From: Ifrita kowaldi
Lineage: Eukaryota; Chordata; Aves; Passeriformes; Cinclosomatidae
DNA: 64,000 nucleotides
Reading direction: 5' to 3'
Assembly: GCA_013398055.1 (NCBI GenBank)
Contig: VZRS01000230.1
Coordinates: 1 to 64,000, forward strand
Part shown: positions 12,801-24,720 of the stretch, one piece after another
Layout of the letters: every line of letters begins with the position of its first letter
Position numbering within the stretch: the stretch's first letter is position 1
Position numbers and translations under genes: made by a program
Notes under the pieces: generated by a model
The model's input: the letters and a program-made list of their open reading frames with translations, nothing else
What the model was told of the DNA's origin: nothing
Databases searched by the model: none

Positions 12801-15800
12801 TCAACAATGTGATTATTCTGTATGCTTCACTCAGCTTCTGTAATCCCTGTACACTCATGGGAGCTCACTTTCTCTGTCCCTTCAGCATGCTCACATCCCA
12901 GTCTTTCAGCATCCTCCTAATCTGGAGATATGGTGGATCTAGGGCCTAAATACTCCATTCCAGTTCCCTTCCCACAATACAGACACAGGTCACTTACGAA
13001 CACATCTCAAATGGGAGCTGCTCCATTCACCATTTTCCTGACAGCCGGAGAGAAAACTCGTGATGCTATCTCGTTGCTAGGAAAAAGAACACGTGATCCA
13101 TGTAACTCTTTGGACAAGAAATACATCTGACACAGCTGCTCCAGTGGAGGGGCCTCAACATACTGCAGCGGCTGGAAGAGGTTTCCTCTTACTGCTGCTG
13201 TGTTGAAAACTTTGTGTTCCCAACAGTACTCAGGACACGTGAAGGGAATGGCCTCAAGATGTTTCTGAGCGGGCCAGAGGAGACATATGCTTTTTTATTT
13301 CACTTACCCTCACAATCTCGTAGCCTTCCACACAGGTCACCTTCACAACGTCCTTTAAGATATACCTGTCCTTCTTTGGGTCAAGAACAGAGTTGGGGAT
13401 GACGCTCATGGGACAGGTTACAGCTTTGAAAAGTAGGTGGAAATCCGTGATCAACTGGTTCAAGATTTACTCTCCTTCCAGCTCCCAACTTCTTTCTCCC
13501 CACTGATTTTTTTCCCCTAGTAAGCAGGCATACTCTTACTCAATACTAGCAGCTGTGAGCATGTTAACATGCTGTTGTGCCATGAATGTGACCTGGGAAA
13601 AACCCTATTCCCAACTCAGCAGCAGAGTGAACACATTCCCAAGCGTTTACTCACGGTCCCCATAGTAGCGTATTTTCCAGCCTTTGTGTTGTGTGCCATG
13701 GTCTGTCTGGAAGATTATGTCAAGAATGTTGTTCCTGGTTTTGATTTCAGGAGGACCTGGGAATCTGCTGCCACAATAGGGACCAAAACGCTGTTTCCCA
13801 GAGACAATCTGTGAAAATACCAAACAAGAATAAATGAGAAATGCCAAATGTATTGAGAGAGCTATTAAAATACGCACTCAATATATACATATTCAAATGT
13901 ATTCCCACAAATTTCAAGAGTCAACATAATTGAAAATAAAGTTAAGCAGTCCCAAAATCTTTGGAATATGAGGAGGTTGATGGGAGATTCAGAGCACCCT
14001 GACTCCTAAGCTGCACACGTACTGTTAAGCTGTCGTGGCAGGCCCCGTTGGAGTCGGCTGGTTCCACGTCGAAGTCCCCGCTGTGTATGGTCAGCACCAC
14101 GAAGTAGCCTGGGCTCAGAGCCACTCGATAGTCACACTGAGAGTTCTCTGGGTACAGGTTGGGATAGTTGGGGCTGGAAATCTCCCCTGTTGGCTCAGTG
14201 AAGACATTTCCACTGCAGTTCACTAGGATCAAGGAAGGAACACGAGTAGGATTCAGAAAGGAAATGGTCCATGTGTGCACCTGACAAGCTTTCCCTATTC
14301 CACCACATCCCCAGTCTGCCCAGCTACCTGCAATAACCATGTCACAACATTGCACCTTCCCAAGAAACTGATGCCAGGGCCACTCTCTATCCAGTTAGCC
14401 AAGGACTTCAACTCCTTTTTACCCTCCACCTGTGACTTAGGCTTCCTTTCATCATGCTCAGGTCCTCGTAATATACTGCTTTCAACATGCATAGTTTGTG
14501 ATCTTGCAGCTTTTTGATTCAAGCCAAGCAAGCCCTTGGTGATTTTTGCGTCTCTATGGAACTTCCCTGTTTTGCCAAAGATTTAAAGATTCACGGATAG
14601 CAGTATGCTAAGAAGGGTCTCTATCACAGTCTTTAAAGAATGTCATTGAGTAGTTTCTTAATTCTCTTGACACAGAAATAAAAATAAAATTGTTAAGAAT
14701 ACATTAATAGAAATTCTCCGAAACACGGTCTACTGCAGTTCAGATTTGCACTAGGATGGGTTTTTTCCCCCAAAAGATACCTGTCACAAATGGCTGAGAA
14801 GGTTGATAAAGCCTTCCAAGTGCAATATCTCACTTGGCCTAAACTAACTCTTGCTGTTGACCACAGCTCACGCACATCTCTTACCTCCACATGTTTTGTT
14901 ATCTTCATAGAGGAAATAATCTGGTGGACAGCTACAGAAGTAACCTCCAATATAATTATTACAGTCATGACTGCAAGGTTCATCCACAAAATCCATGCAC
15001 TCATCCAAGTCTGCAAGTGTGAAAAGATGAATCAGCCAAATTAGGAGAGGGCCCTGAGGGCAGCAGAAAGTGAAGCAAACACTAGTGGACAATAAGGAAA
15101 AGGTACCTCTAAGACATTATTTATACTGCCCATACTGGAATGCAGCTCTGTCTGCTGGGATCTCTTTAAATAAGGCATTTCTGTACGGAAAACCCTTCCG
15201 TCAGCTTTCCTCCCAGCCTGGACACTACAGAGATTCAGAGGAGGCTGTTTTAACCTTACCCACAGCCACGTAGTAGGCAGCAAAACCAGTGAAACGCTCC
15301 TCATTGGAAAAGTCTGACTGGAATGTCATTGTGAGCGTGTTGTAAGGGACATGAAATTCCTCCACAATCCGGGAGCCAGGGGCACGAGGTTTCTTCTGCC
15401 CGCAAAGCACGCCTTCAACATAGCCACCAGACAGGATCTGCAGAAGAATTCAGAGACCTCACCTGGCCACTGCAACATGTGGAATCACCAACACTTGAGT
15501 CTTTCAGCTTTTAGGTGCTAAGGTGCAGCTGAATGGAGCCCCTGGACAACCAGTTTCAAGATATTTGTAAGACACATGAGGAGTGCTCGCTCCTACTGAC
15601 TTCCCAACTGTGAAACACTTGTCTTAATTTCTCACATACAAATTAATCCACACAGTTTGCTGTTAACATTGTTTCTGCAGGCCCACTTGCACAAAAAAAA
15701 CCAACACTGAGTTTCAAAGCAGCAAAACCAACCATGACAGTCCACAGAGCAGCCTAGCGGGCTGATTGGTTTGTAGCAAAAGGACACAGGTTATTACAGA

Positions 15801-17151
15801 GCACACTCATCCTTCTGTCCCACCTTGGTCCTCCTCAAAGGTGTCCTGGTGCTGCACTTGACCTTACTGCCCCTTTTCACACAGAGCTATGGCAGGATAG
15901 GATGGTCTTGTTTCTGTCTGTCTGTGTGGAAGTGCTTGATCTTTTGTGCCTTGTGGGACAACGAGGAGCAGGGCTAGTTTTAAGAAATCTGTGGTGCATA
16001 GATCATAAAAAACTGTGGTGCAAGGGACCACAGCACTTTATCTGAGTGGCCACTATCCCTACACAGATGGATTGTTTTTAACCTCCATCCTCTCCAATCA
16101 GTTTCAGTTTGCAATAAATCATCTATTTTCATCCACTCATCAGTTAATTCCGAATTATTTCAGGCACAGACAACTATTGCCCTAAGAAAATGGTCTTTTT
16201 ACACCTACACTTCAATGGCTAGGAATATTGCAATAGGAGGGTGTCAGCGATGGCTAAGAAGACTTTTCCTAAGAATATAGGAGAAACATGGCATGGGGGG
16301 CATAAATGGGACACTCAGTTGGCAGACAACGCTCACGTGATTATAAAGCAAACTCGAATTGATTTCATGACTGCTAGTGGAGATACACCCAGTCATTTGG
16401 ACTTCTTGGAGCTCAGAACAGGAAGGCTGAGCCTAACTCCTCTTCCAGCCCTGAGCTTTGTGCACAGCTTTGTTGTTCTGTGCTCTAACCTGCCTCCTTG
16501 AGTTTTTCTCACTCGAGGACATGGACAGTACCTTCACAAAGTCATATTCGCAGTCCTGCGATGGTTCAAGATCCAGATGTGTGAAATAAAGGTGAATACC
16601 ATATCCCGAAGGGACCTGGATCTCCCAAGTTTTGTTCACATCATTGGGATACCCCTGAGGGTAGTTGGGTGACAAGATCTCTCCATACATGGAGGCCGCC
16701 TCAGCCCAGACAGGGAGGCAGAAGAAGACAAGGAACCTGAGAAAAGAGAAGGGAAGATGACATTACAGTAGGGTTCTCCATTTCCATATGTGCACAGTCC
16801 CCAGTGAACAAGCTGGACTTTGGCTGCACATAGCCTGCAGCAGAGCTCCTGGCTCTGGAGTTTTAAGGACCAGTGCTGTGGCTGTGTGGGGGACTTGTCT
16901 TTCCCCTGCAGCTTTTCACACTGGAGTACAACCTCAGTCATGCTCTCTGCTTCTCTCAATCTCTGTAAGAGCTGGTAAAGCTGCAGGAGCTGAACACAGG
17001 GATTGTAAGTGCTTTTCCCTCCTCGTTGCCCTGTTCTGGAGGCTAGTTGGGCTATTTTCAGGTTTGAAAACCAGTACAGCCTTACAGGGAAAACACATGA
17101 TTTATAGAACACAATTACTAATAAACCTTGAGGTTTAATAACTCACCACAT
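9822..17151 (-). CDS. C1S: Complement C1s (serine protease of the C1 complex)
   Basis: C1s is activated by C1r and cleaves C4 and C2 in plasma. Minus-strand coding exons in order: 17147-17151, 16532-16736, 15260-15437, 14885-15010, 14023-14222, 13655-13808, 13308-13423, 12998-13076, 12611-12748, 12066-12140 and 9822-10615, giving 689 codons plus stop (human 688). Exon 1 gives ATG TG and exon 2 supplies G, so the protein begins MW, as in human; a signal peptide rich in F, V and L follows, then MYGEI. Order: CUB1 (to about 129), Ca-EGF (DLDEC, CNNYIGGYFCSC, to 171), CUB2 (to 289), two CCPs (to 425), and a protease domain in one exon. Activation is at R439|I440 (GR|IFGG). The triad is His (plus bases 10461-10463), Asp (10299-10301) and Ser in GDSGG (9999-10001, AGT). 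S1 Asp is present in KDSCQGDSGG. The histidine-loop Cys is absent, as expected. Confidence 0.95.
11410..11800 (-). mobile_element. Diverged CR1 LINE fragment in C1S intron 10
   Basis: From 'aatcgtaggaagattcaggc' through 'gtcccactgagaagaatatg' the plus strand matches the reverse complement of the CR1 3' region (the 'agaatcgtagaa...gaagag..ctggctcc' pattern common in birds). It is degenerate and lies in the intron between C1S exons 12066-12140 and 9822-10615. Confidence 0.6.
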
Positions 17152-17260
17152 CTGGAAAAAGCAGTTCTTCCTTTCTGAAAACCTTCAGGAACTGGACTTT
17201 GGAGTTATGATCTGGGAAAAAAAACCCGTGATTGGTTAATGTTGCCTGTGTGCCTGCATG
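17152..17260 (-). promoter_or_regulatory. C1S: Candidate C1S 5' UTR and proximal promoter
   Basis: On the minus strand a CCAAT box (AACCAATCAC, plus bases about 17230-17239) next to GTTAAT-like sequence lies about 80-90 bases upstream of the C1S ATG at 17149-17151. CCAAT plus a possible HNF1 half-site would suit a liver-expressed gene, but this is inference. No TATA box is obvious and the transcription start is unknown. Confidence 0.3.
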
Positions 17261-19129
17261 TCTGCGAAGCAGGTCAAAGACCATAAAACCCCAGCTTGGG
17301 GACACTAGGTCAAGATTTTGCCTGAAAAGCAAGTTTGTATCTCTGTCCCTTCCTGTACAGAGCAAACCCAAGCATCAAGACCCATACGGACAAAATCTCC
17401 ATCTTGGTACTCACCAGTGCTCACACTCTCCCCTAATGACCATCAGTGAATCCAGACACCACGCTGGTGCACAGCAAATTAAGACAGAGAACACGTTCCC
17501 CACAGGTAAACAATCCTTTCTTCCCAGCACCTCAAAAATCATGCCAAGACCCTGGGGCTGGGAGCAGCTTGTCCTGACTCTTCTAGCTGCGAGACAACGA
17601 CCCTGGGGATATCCTCCTTTCTCATTTCTAGTGCCTGCAATATTTACCTTCTCTCCATAGCTCACGTCTGGTTTTCTTCTCTCTCCCCTTCGGTTTTCTT
17701 TCTTTCTCTTTTTCTTCCTGTGAACACCCTCCTCCAAACGAACCCAAAGCTGAGGTCTGGGGAAGGGAGTTCTAATTCGCAATATCGCAGCACCCTCTAT
17801 CTGTGGGATGCGGCTTCCCAGCCTTCCCTCCAGCGTGAGATGCTGTCTTTGAAAGCTCTCGGCAGGAAGGGAAATTCCCAGAAAGGGTTGCTCAATCCTG
17901 TTGGCTGAAGTTGCTGTGGGGAGCGCACCGGTCTGGTTGTATTTTCGGGAAATCAGATGACTTTGGGGAAAAGGGAGGGGAATAGAGTTTTCGTCTGCCT
18001 TCCCTCTCCTTTCCCCTCCCTTTTAAAAGTTGGAAGCAACATCTAAAGGATGTAGAAAAAGGAGAGTCCAATGCTTCTGCACAGAAAACCCTGTTTGTTC
18101 ATCATGTCCAGAGATCACTTTGGTGGAGTTCAGTCTTACGGCAACCTGATGGCCAGAGGGCTGCTGCTACTGCTCCTCATCGGATGCTTCAGAGACCCTT
18201 TTTCAGGGGAAAAATAAATGAAAAAATAGCGGCCTATTCAATGTTGTGCCTCTCTGAGAGGCTACCAGCAGGAGTAGGAGTACACGGTTTTGCTGGGTTC
18301 GGTATGGGGACACATTGAAGGCTAGGAACACATAACTGTGTTTGTATTTACCAAGTGAGCTTCATGTAAGAAAGAGCATGTCCATCATGTTCACGTTCAC
18401 CAGACTTAGCCCTGGAGCAAGGTAGACCTAAGACCCTTGCAGAAAGGAGTTCAAAGACTTACACCAGGTAGGACCCTTAGCCCAGCCAGTGCCCACAAGC
18501 CAAGACCAAAATACAAGGTGAAATATCTGTCACTAATACTCCAGAAACCCCCTCCTCCTCACGAAATATCTGCACTGGGACTGAACTATAAATGAAAATC
18601 TAAAACTCCATTACAGCCTCTACCCTTTACAGCCAGCACAGCAGACTCCAGAGCTTGTTTTAGACAGGAAAAAAAGTGCTTCAAGTTTCAACAGGTCATA
18701 GGCAAAGTGCATTAGCAAAGCCCATCTGAAAGAGTCCTTTATATTGTCAAGGGAGAGAAACACCTCCAGATGACTCATAACTGACTTCATTGTAGTCAGG
18801 ATAAAGGCTTTGCTTGAAGAACATGCCTAGTCTGCTTTCTTTGTCAAAATGAGAATGGAAAGAGAAAGAAAACACAGTGTCATCTCACTTCTGATGTCTC
18901 TTGGGAGCACAGCTTGATGTTTTGAACTGGAATTTTGAGAACCAGGAAAACAGTGATGAAAGATACACAACAAATCACAGGCAGATGTTTTCTCACCTGA
19001 GCTGTGCAATGTAAAAACCCTGTCAGTGACTCTTCAAGCCACGATCATATTTTGAAATGGGCACGGTGGAAATAAAATGAGTGTGAGCTGATATATTATG
19101 CATGTCATTTTATTGCAAGGGAATTCTAT
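17261..19129. other. Intergenic DNA upstream of C1S
   Basis: No gene recognised. A pyrimidine-rich tract lies at about 17660-17720. The open frames here are short, lack family motifs, and are not supported by splice-site context. Confidence 0.5.
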
Positions 19130-19390
19130 ATTTTCATATAAACCTGACTCAACTCGTCTGTAGCAGTGGTAGATGAATATGTGTAGGAATATTAATTATT
19201 CTTTAAAAATTAATTAAGGAATATTTATTAAGAACCAATTAATTTCTATTAATTAAGAAAAAGATTGCTGAAGATAAATAAAGAAGTAGCTGCATTTTAT
19301 CTGGTCACATATCTGCATAATGCTAACTATGCAGAATGGTAATATAGAGATATATATACACATATATATATGTCAGTACATATACAACAT
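19130..19390. repeat. AT-rich low-complexity tract with (TA)n
   Basis: TTAATTAA-like sequence repeats over about 19180-19265, and 19341-19386 is a broken TA/CA dinucleotide run. Nothing suggests a gene. Confidence 0.7.
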
Positions 19391-19912
19391 TTGATTGCAT
19401 TTTCTTAAATCGGTATTGTTTTTTCAACTCTTAAGATGAAACAGGTAATATATTTCACAATTCACTGCAACTATGTCAGATAACAATTTAAAAGATGCAA
19501 AATCATGCTATTAAGGATAATAAGTGATAACATTAACTTCACCAATGCAATATAATTCTGCTCAGAGGCAGACACATTCTCTCAAATTCCTAAATTACAT
19601 GACCACATACTACTTTTCCCAAATTGCATAAGACAACCCTTTTCTTAAAATGACTCATAGTTGTGTTGCTGTAACCTTTCTGCCAGATGTTAGGAAGTGC
19701 AGTGGTGTCCCAGGTTTCATAAAAGTACCATTTAAAACAGTCTTGACTGGCTTGTCTTCCCTCAGGAAGTTGGAAAAAAAAGCTTTTCCCAAGTTCTTAA
19801 GAAAAGCCACACACATCTCCATCTGGAAACAGTGAGTCAGTGCATTAAAAAAAGGGCATAAACATCAAAAGAGAAAACAACATTAACTAAGTGAATCGAG
19901 GGAATACAAGTA

Positions 19913-19946
19913 GCAGGGAATCAAGGGAATCAAGGGAATCAAGGAT
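19913..19946. repeat. Short tandem repeat, three copies of a 9-mer (GGGAATCAA)
   Basis: GGGAATCAA is repeated three times in a row, with a related partial unit before it. It is a small minisatellite of no evident function. Confidence 0.7.
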
Positions 19947-20436
19947 AAAAGAAGTAAAATACCCTCAATCTACCAAGACCTTGGCAGTAATTTGCCTGTT
20001 TCCCATTCTCCCAATAAGAGGGTTCTGTGGGTTTCTTGCACACTGCACTTCCCACCTCCCTCTTGTGACCCAGGCCAGTTTTGCTGCCAGTCATTAAGTT
20101 GGGAGCCTTTGATAAAACCCAGGAAAACCTGGCAGTGCAGGTTTGTTCTGGCTCAGAACCGTTCAATACAATTCACTGATTTCCGCCTCTGCAAACTGTA
20201 CCGGGGCATTTTCACCAGAGCCTGTTAATCTCTTTTATTCCCTCCATCACCGGGTCTCATTGTAAAGCTTCCACCATCTCCCAGTAAAACCTGGCACTTG
20301 GGAATGCTCTGCTCAGTGCACTGTACCACACTAAGATGCCTGCTGCCTTCTGACTTCCTTCCCCTACACCCCTGGGTATTTCATCCATTACGGTAAAATA
20401 TTCCTAAATACTTGGGCTTACTCTCACTGAATTATG

Positions 20437-20830
20437 GAATGGTTTGGGTTGGAGGGGACCTTAAAGGTCACCTCATTCAACCCCCTTGCTATAGGCAGGG
20501 ACACCTTCCACTGGACCATGGGGGCTCAGAGCCTCATCCAAACAGTCCTTGAACACTTCCAGGGATGGGGCATCCGCAGCTTCTCTGGGCAACCTGTTCC
20601 AGTGCCTCACCACCCTCATTGTAAACAATTTTCTCCTAATATCCATTGTAAACCTACTTTTCTTCAGGTTAAGGCCATTCACCTTATCCTATCACCACTT
20701 GCCCTTGTAAGAAGTCCCTCTCCAGCTCTCCTGTAGCCCCTTTAGGCACTGGAAAGTGCTGTGATTGGGAAGGACCCTTCTCTTTTCCAGGCTGAGCAGT
20801 CCAGTTCTCTCAGCCTCTAAACCACTCGGC
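20437..20830 (-). mobile_element. CR1 LINE 3' fragment (minus orientation)
   Basis: The plus strand starts 'atggtttgggttggagggga' and continues through 'cacttccagggatggggcat' and 'tctctgggcaacctgttcca', the reverse complement of the avian CR1 3' end. The CR1 3' terminus is at the left, so the element reads on the minus strand. It is truncated at its 5' end, as most CR1 copies are. Confidence 0.9.
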
Positions 20831-20834
20831 TGTG

Positions 20835-21015
20835 AGCTGCCGTGGCGACATTCCCGCGGCAGGAGAAGCCGCCGGTTCTCCCGGACTGAAGTCCCGGCGG
20901 CACCGAGAGGCGGCAGCAGAGACCGGCGGGCCCCGCGGAGTCCCGGCCCCGGCAGTGCCCGGCCCGGCCCCAGAATGGCTATCGGGGCTGGGTGAGTCCC
21001 CTGGCCCGCCGTGGA
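20835..21015 (+). promoter_or_regulatory. Small CpG island between two inverted CR1 copies, with possible first exon
   Basis: About 180 bases are dense in CpG and G+C, in contrast to the AT-rich flanks. Near the end, at about 20975-20992, the sequence ATGGCTATCGGGGCTGG is followed at once by GTGAGT, a perfect donor preceded by a short open frame (M-A-I-G-A-G). It could be a first exon of a transcript on the plus strand, an alternative LPCAT3 start, or chance. No partner exon was identified. Confidence 0.35.
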
Positions 21016-21044
21016 GCGGGGGTGGGGGAACGGAGCCGGCGGTG

Positions 21045-21325
21045 CCTGAGAAACGGGGTCTGACATCGCACAGGACAAGAGAAAATGCCAAGGTTTAGGT
21101 TGGATATTAGGGGAAATTTCTTCTCCGGAAGAGTGGTCGAATATTGGAACAGGCTGCCCAGGGGAATGGTGGGATCGCCATGCCTGGAAGTGTTCAGAAA
21201 ATGTGTAGATGTGGTGCTTAGGGACATGGTTTAGCAGTGAACCTGGCAGTGCTGGGTTAATTGTTGGACTCGATGTTCTTAGAGGCTTTTTCCAGCCCCA
21301 ATGATTCAATGATTTATTTGTTCAG
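21045..21325 (+). mobile_element. CR1 LINE 3' fragment (plus orientation)
   Basis: The reading goes through 'ggttggatattaggggaaat', 'tggaacaggctgcccagggg' and 'ttggactcgatgttcttaga' to a 3' end near 'aatgattcaatga', the standard CR1 tail in forward orientation. Together with the copy at 20437-20830 it forms a divergent pair with 3' ends outward. Confidence 0.85.
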
Positions 21326-23410
21326 TAATCTTAACACTGAAAAGGTGACATGATTTCAAGTATACTATTCCCTTCCCCCCTCCAACGTCCACCACATCCC
21401 ATTTTCTCTGTCTCTCTGGTTTGTCATTCACCTATTTGTGGCTTTTTCCCCCATTGGCTCCAAGGCCACCTATTCACCCTTCTAATGAAAACTTATTTTC
21501 ATGTCTTTCCCTGCCTGTTATTCTGAGCAGTCTCTCTTCTCCCTCTATACTCCATCTCTTGCTAATGGTTATTTCTCTCCCCACTCTCTCTGTGCTTTTC
21601 CCTTGACATGGTTATTGACAGCAGCAGGCTTCTGTCATATTTAATTTTATTCTAACTCTGGCTTTTCCAGTATCTTCCTCCTCTCCATCAGTGTTCAGCC
21701 CGAAGCCCGCTGCCCAGATACCTTGCCCCAAGTAGCCAGCTCCTCTCCCATGGCCATTTCAACCAGGATAGGCTCCTGTGCCTGCCTGGGAGAAGAGGCA
21801 CTAGGGAGGCAGGGCACAACACTCCTGTTTCCTCAGCACACAAGAGATGGTCCTGGAAAGAAAGTCCTGCAGGAGCTCTTGAAGAAGCATTTGGGGTCTT
21901 GTGCAGCCGCGGCGTGTGGGAAAGCTGTGTGAGCCACTGGAACACAGTCATTGGAAATGGATTTGCAGAAGCTTCAGCAGCTGCATTCCCATCTTGCCAC
22001 ACCGAGCTCATGAGAACCTCAAGTTTCACATTAATACCCATGTAATGTTATGAAATCATGGTATATCTAAAGGACAGTAAATCAAGATGTTTGGCCACAC
22101 CCCCTCCTCTCGAGCATAACACTGCCCTGATTATTAAAATAATAATACTACTGAAAAATACTGGTGCACTCATCATGATCTGAGTCTTAAAACTTACTCT
22201 CAGAGCTACTGTGTTCTGGCTCCAGGTGGCTATCGAGCATTTAATCTAAACAGGTCAACTATAGCAACATTTCAAGCAACTGGAAACAATCTTGCAATGG
22301 AAATTGTTAGGCAATCTCAGGAACAGAGGCTACTTCTGAAAGCCTTCTCGGACAGCAGTAAATTACAGCATTAAGTGGATCATTTCTTGTCAAATACGAC
22401 TTCAGGAGGGACAGACAGTTGTCATGCTCACGTAGAACTCATTTACTTAGGAAAGTGGCCTAAACACCATGAACACACGACTGAACGTGGAAATGAGAGA
22501 TAGACATTCCTTGAAAATGCAGTCCTTGGACTTAGCGAAAAAAATTGGCGAATTTGTCCACTAGCTAGGGTGGACAAATACAGTAAGCTGCTTCTAAAGT
22601 CTAGCCTGATGGAGTCAGCTACCCAGGAGGGTTTTTAAATCCTTGCTACACATCCTGGCCTGCCACTCTGCACCTTACACTGCCTCTGGGGGACTTTTGG
22701 AGGAGAAGGCCAGGATCTCCCAAGCTTCACACACTTCCTTACTCCCCAGCACAAGAGCGGTGTGAGACAACTGGAAAGGGCCTAGTGGATAGGTGACTAG
22801 AGCTTTGATACTGAGAAATCAGGATTTGTTTAGCCTGGAAAAGAGAAGGCAGGGAGAGGCAAGGTCTTCAGCCTGGTCTCCTAAGTAAATGAGGTCTATG
22901 TGGCCATGCTGCCAGTCAGTCCCTCTCCCAGGCAGATTTGACAAGAAATGGGATCTAATAGGTGGTGGTGCTGCTACTTTAAGGGTGGTGATAAGGAGGA
23001 TGGACCAGGATATAGAGGATTATTCAGCACTGGTTCAGGAGTCTAGGAAGGCTGGGAGATCTCCAACCATGAAAATGTACAGCAATTACCCAGGCAATGC
23101 CCTGAGCAAACGGCTGCAGCTTTGACTCCTGCTTGTGAGCTGCAGTTTGGATCGGAGAACTCCAGAGGTCCCTTTTTATGTGAACCTTTGTGTGAGCCTG
23201 TGTTTGCCCCTTCAGATGAGTTTGTCCAACCAAGTGACCCAGCAGGGAAATGGTAACACAAACAAAAGAAGAAGAACACATCCATTGCACCCAAAACTTC
23301 AGCTGAGGAGAACTTGGGGTGCACTCGTGGACAGCTGCATGAAGGGACACACCTAAGAGAAGGTCATCCAGCAGTTATGAGGAGTCTGTGTGGACCCAGC
23401 TGCTGAGTGA
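21326..23410. other. Intergenic DNA upstream of LPCAT3
   Basis: No recognisable gene. About 22790-22880 ('ttagcctggaaaagagaagg') looks like another faint CR1 remnant in plus orientation. Open frames are short and have no recognisable domain. Confidence 0.45.
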
Positions 23411-23412
23411 CT

Positions 23413-23665
23413 AGAGAGTCACAGAATCCCAGAACTGTTAGGGTTGGAAGGAACCTCCAGTCATCCAGTCCAACCCCACTGCTAGAGCAAGTGACACAGG
23501 AATGCATCCACGTGCATTTTGAATGTCTCCAGAGAGGGAGACTCCACAGCCTCCCTGGGCAACCTGTTCCAGTGCTCTGCCACCCTCAGTGTAAAGCAGC
23601 TCTTCCTCGTGGAGGTGGAACTTCTTGTGGTTTAGTTTATGGCCACTGCTCCTCGCCCTGTTGCT
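23413..23665 (-). mobile_element. CR1 LINE 3' fragment (minus orientation)
   Basis: The sequence starts with 'cacagaatcccagaactgtt', continues with 'agggttggaaggaacctcca' and 'ctccctgggcaacctgttcc', and ends in 'ctcgccctgttgctgggcac'. This is a well-preserved 5'-truncated CR1 read on the minus strand. Confidence 0.9.
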
Positions 23666-23859
23666 GGGCACCACTGCTATTGTCCCTGCCGCTGTGGCAC
23701 ACAGAGTCAGGTGCCACAGGCGCAGGGCAAAGCACAGGTGCTGCCTTAATGCCGGTATGGGAAGCAGATCCCTTTAGGCCACAAGAGCCATGCACAGGGG
23801 TTCTGTCCTTTGGGACCTGCCAGTTGGGGAAGCTCAAGCAGCGCCCTGAGCTGAAGCTG

Positions 23860-24055
23860 AGGCCAAGGCGGGGCCAAGACCAGGGATGGGGCTGTGGCCG
23901 AGGCCACGACTGAGGTCAAGGCGAAAGCCACAGCCAGTACCCAGGGCCCAGACCCAAAGCCAAAGCCAGGAAGCAGGGTTAGACTCAGACCCAGACTCAG
24001 ACCCAGGCTCAGACCCAGACCCAGACCCAGACCCAGACCCAGACCCAGACCTCGG
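23860..24055. repeat. Degenerate-to-perfect CAGACC hexamer array abutting the gap
   Basis: The array begins as irregular GGCCAAGGC / CCAGACCC-like units and becomes perfect from about 24010 to 24049 (CAGACC, i.e. GGGTCT on the minus strand). It runs into CTCGG and then Ns. The minus strand has G-triplets every six bases, a pattern able to form G-quadruplexes and similar to telomeric repeat spacing. Peptides of alternating P-D or R-P from this stretch are artefacts. Confidence 0.9.
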
Positions 24056-24181
24056 NNNNNNNNNNNNNNNNNNNNNNNNNNNNNNNNNNNNNNNNNNNNN
24101 NNNNNNNNNNNNNNNNNNNNNNNNNNNNNNNNNNNNNNNNNNNNNNNNNNNNNNNNNNNNNNNNNNNNNNNNNNNNNNNNN
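24056..24181. other. 126-base assembly gap at the LPCAT3 5' end
   Basis: An unbroken run of N is flanked on the left by a G-quadruplex-prone hexamer repeat and on the right by CpG-rich sequence. Its true length is unknown. The first coding exon of LPCAT3 is not found elsewhere in the window and would be expected about here. Confidence 0.9.
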
Positions 24182-24720
24182 CGCACCTGTGCCAGCGCCG
24201 CCGCGCCAGGCCACGTGTGCGCGCCGAGCCGGCGGGCGAGATCCCGCCGCCACCGGCACCGCCCGTCCCGGCCGGGCAGCTCGGGAAGTGCCCCGCAGCC
24301 GCTGCCCGGTGCAGAGGGGAAGCCCGCTCGGTTTCCCCGCAGGAGGTCGGGGTGCGGTCCTGGCAGGCCGCCTGTGGGAGCGCGGCAAGGAGAAGCCCGG
24401 GGTGCCTGCGGAAGACCCTGATTTGGGTCCGTGTTCCGAGCTCGGGAACTTTGTTTGCGATTGTCCCGTGAGTGCCCGGTGGTGATGCCTGTGCATCCAG
24501 TGCCCCCCGAGCGTGTGTCCGGAGGGTGGGTGTCCGCCCGGGACTCTCCAGAGCCCCTGCCGTGCTGCCCCGTCCGAGTGCAGGGACGTCAGTGCCCGGG
24601 GACAGCACCCGTGTCTGCGGCAGTGGTGGCACTGCGAGGGACTGGCGTGTCATCGTGGGCACTGCCAGGTAGGGTGAGCAAAACCTTCCAGCTCAGTGCC
24701 CGGAGAAGTGGGGTGATGTC
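24182..24720 (+). promoter_or_regulatory. CpG-rich sequence right of the gap (probable LPCAT3 CpG island)
   Basis: Very GC- and CpG-rich from 24182 to about 24480, then fading. It lies upstream of LPCAT3 exon 2 on the plus strand and fits the edge of that gene's CpG-island promoter or the start of intron 1. None of the three forward frames shows the expected LPCAT3 N-terminal sequence. Confidence 0.5.

Noticed and set aside
23746..24662. Long open frames with P-D, R-P or G-S repeats around the gap
   Set aside because: They come from the hexamer array and from Ns translated as X.
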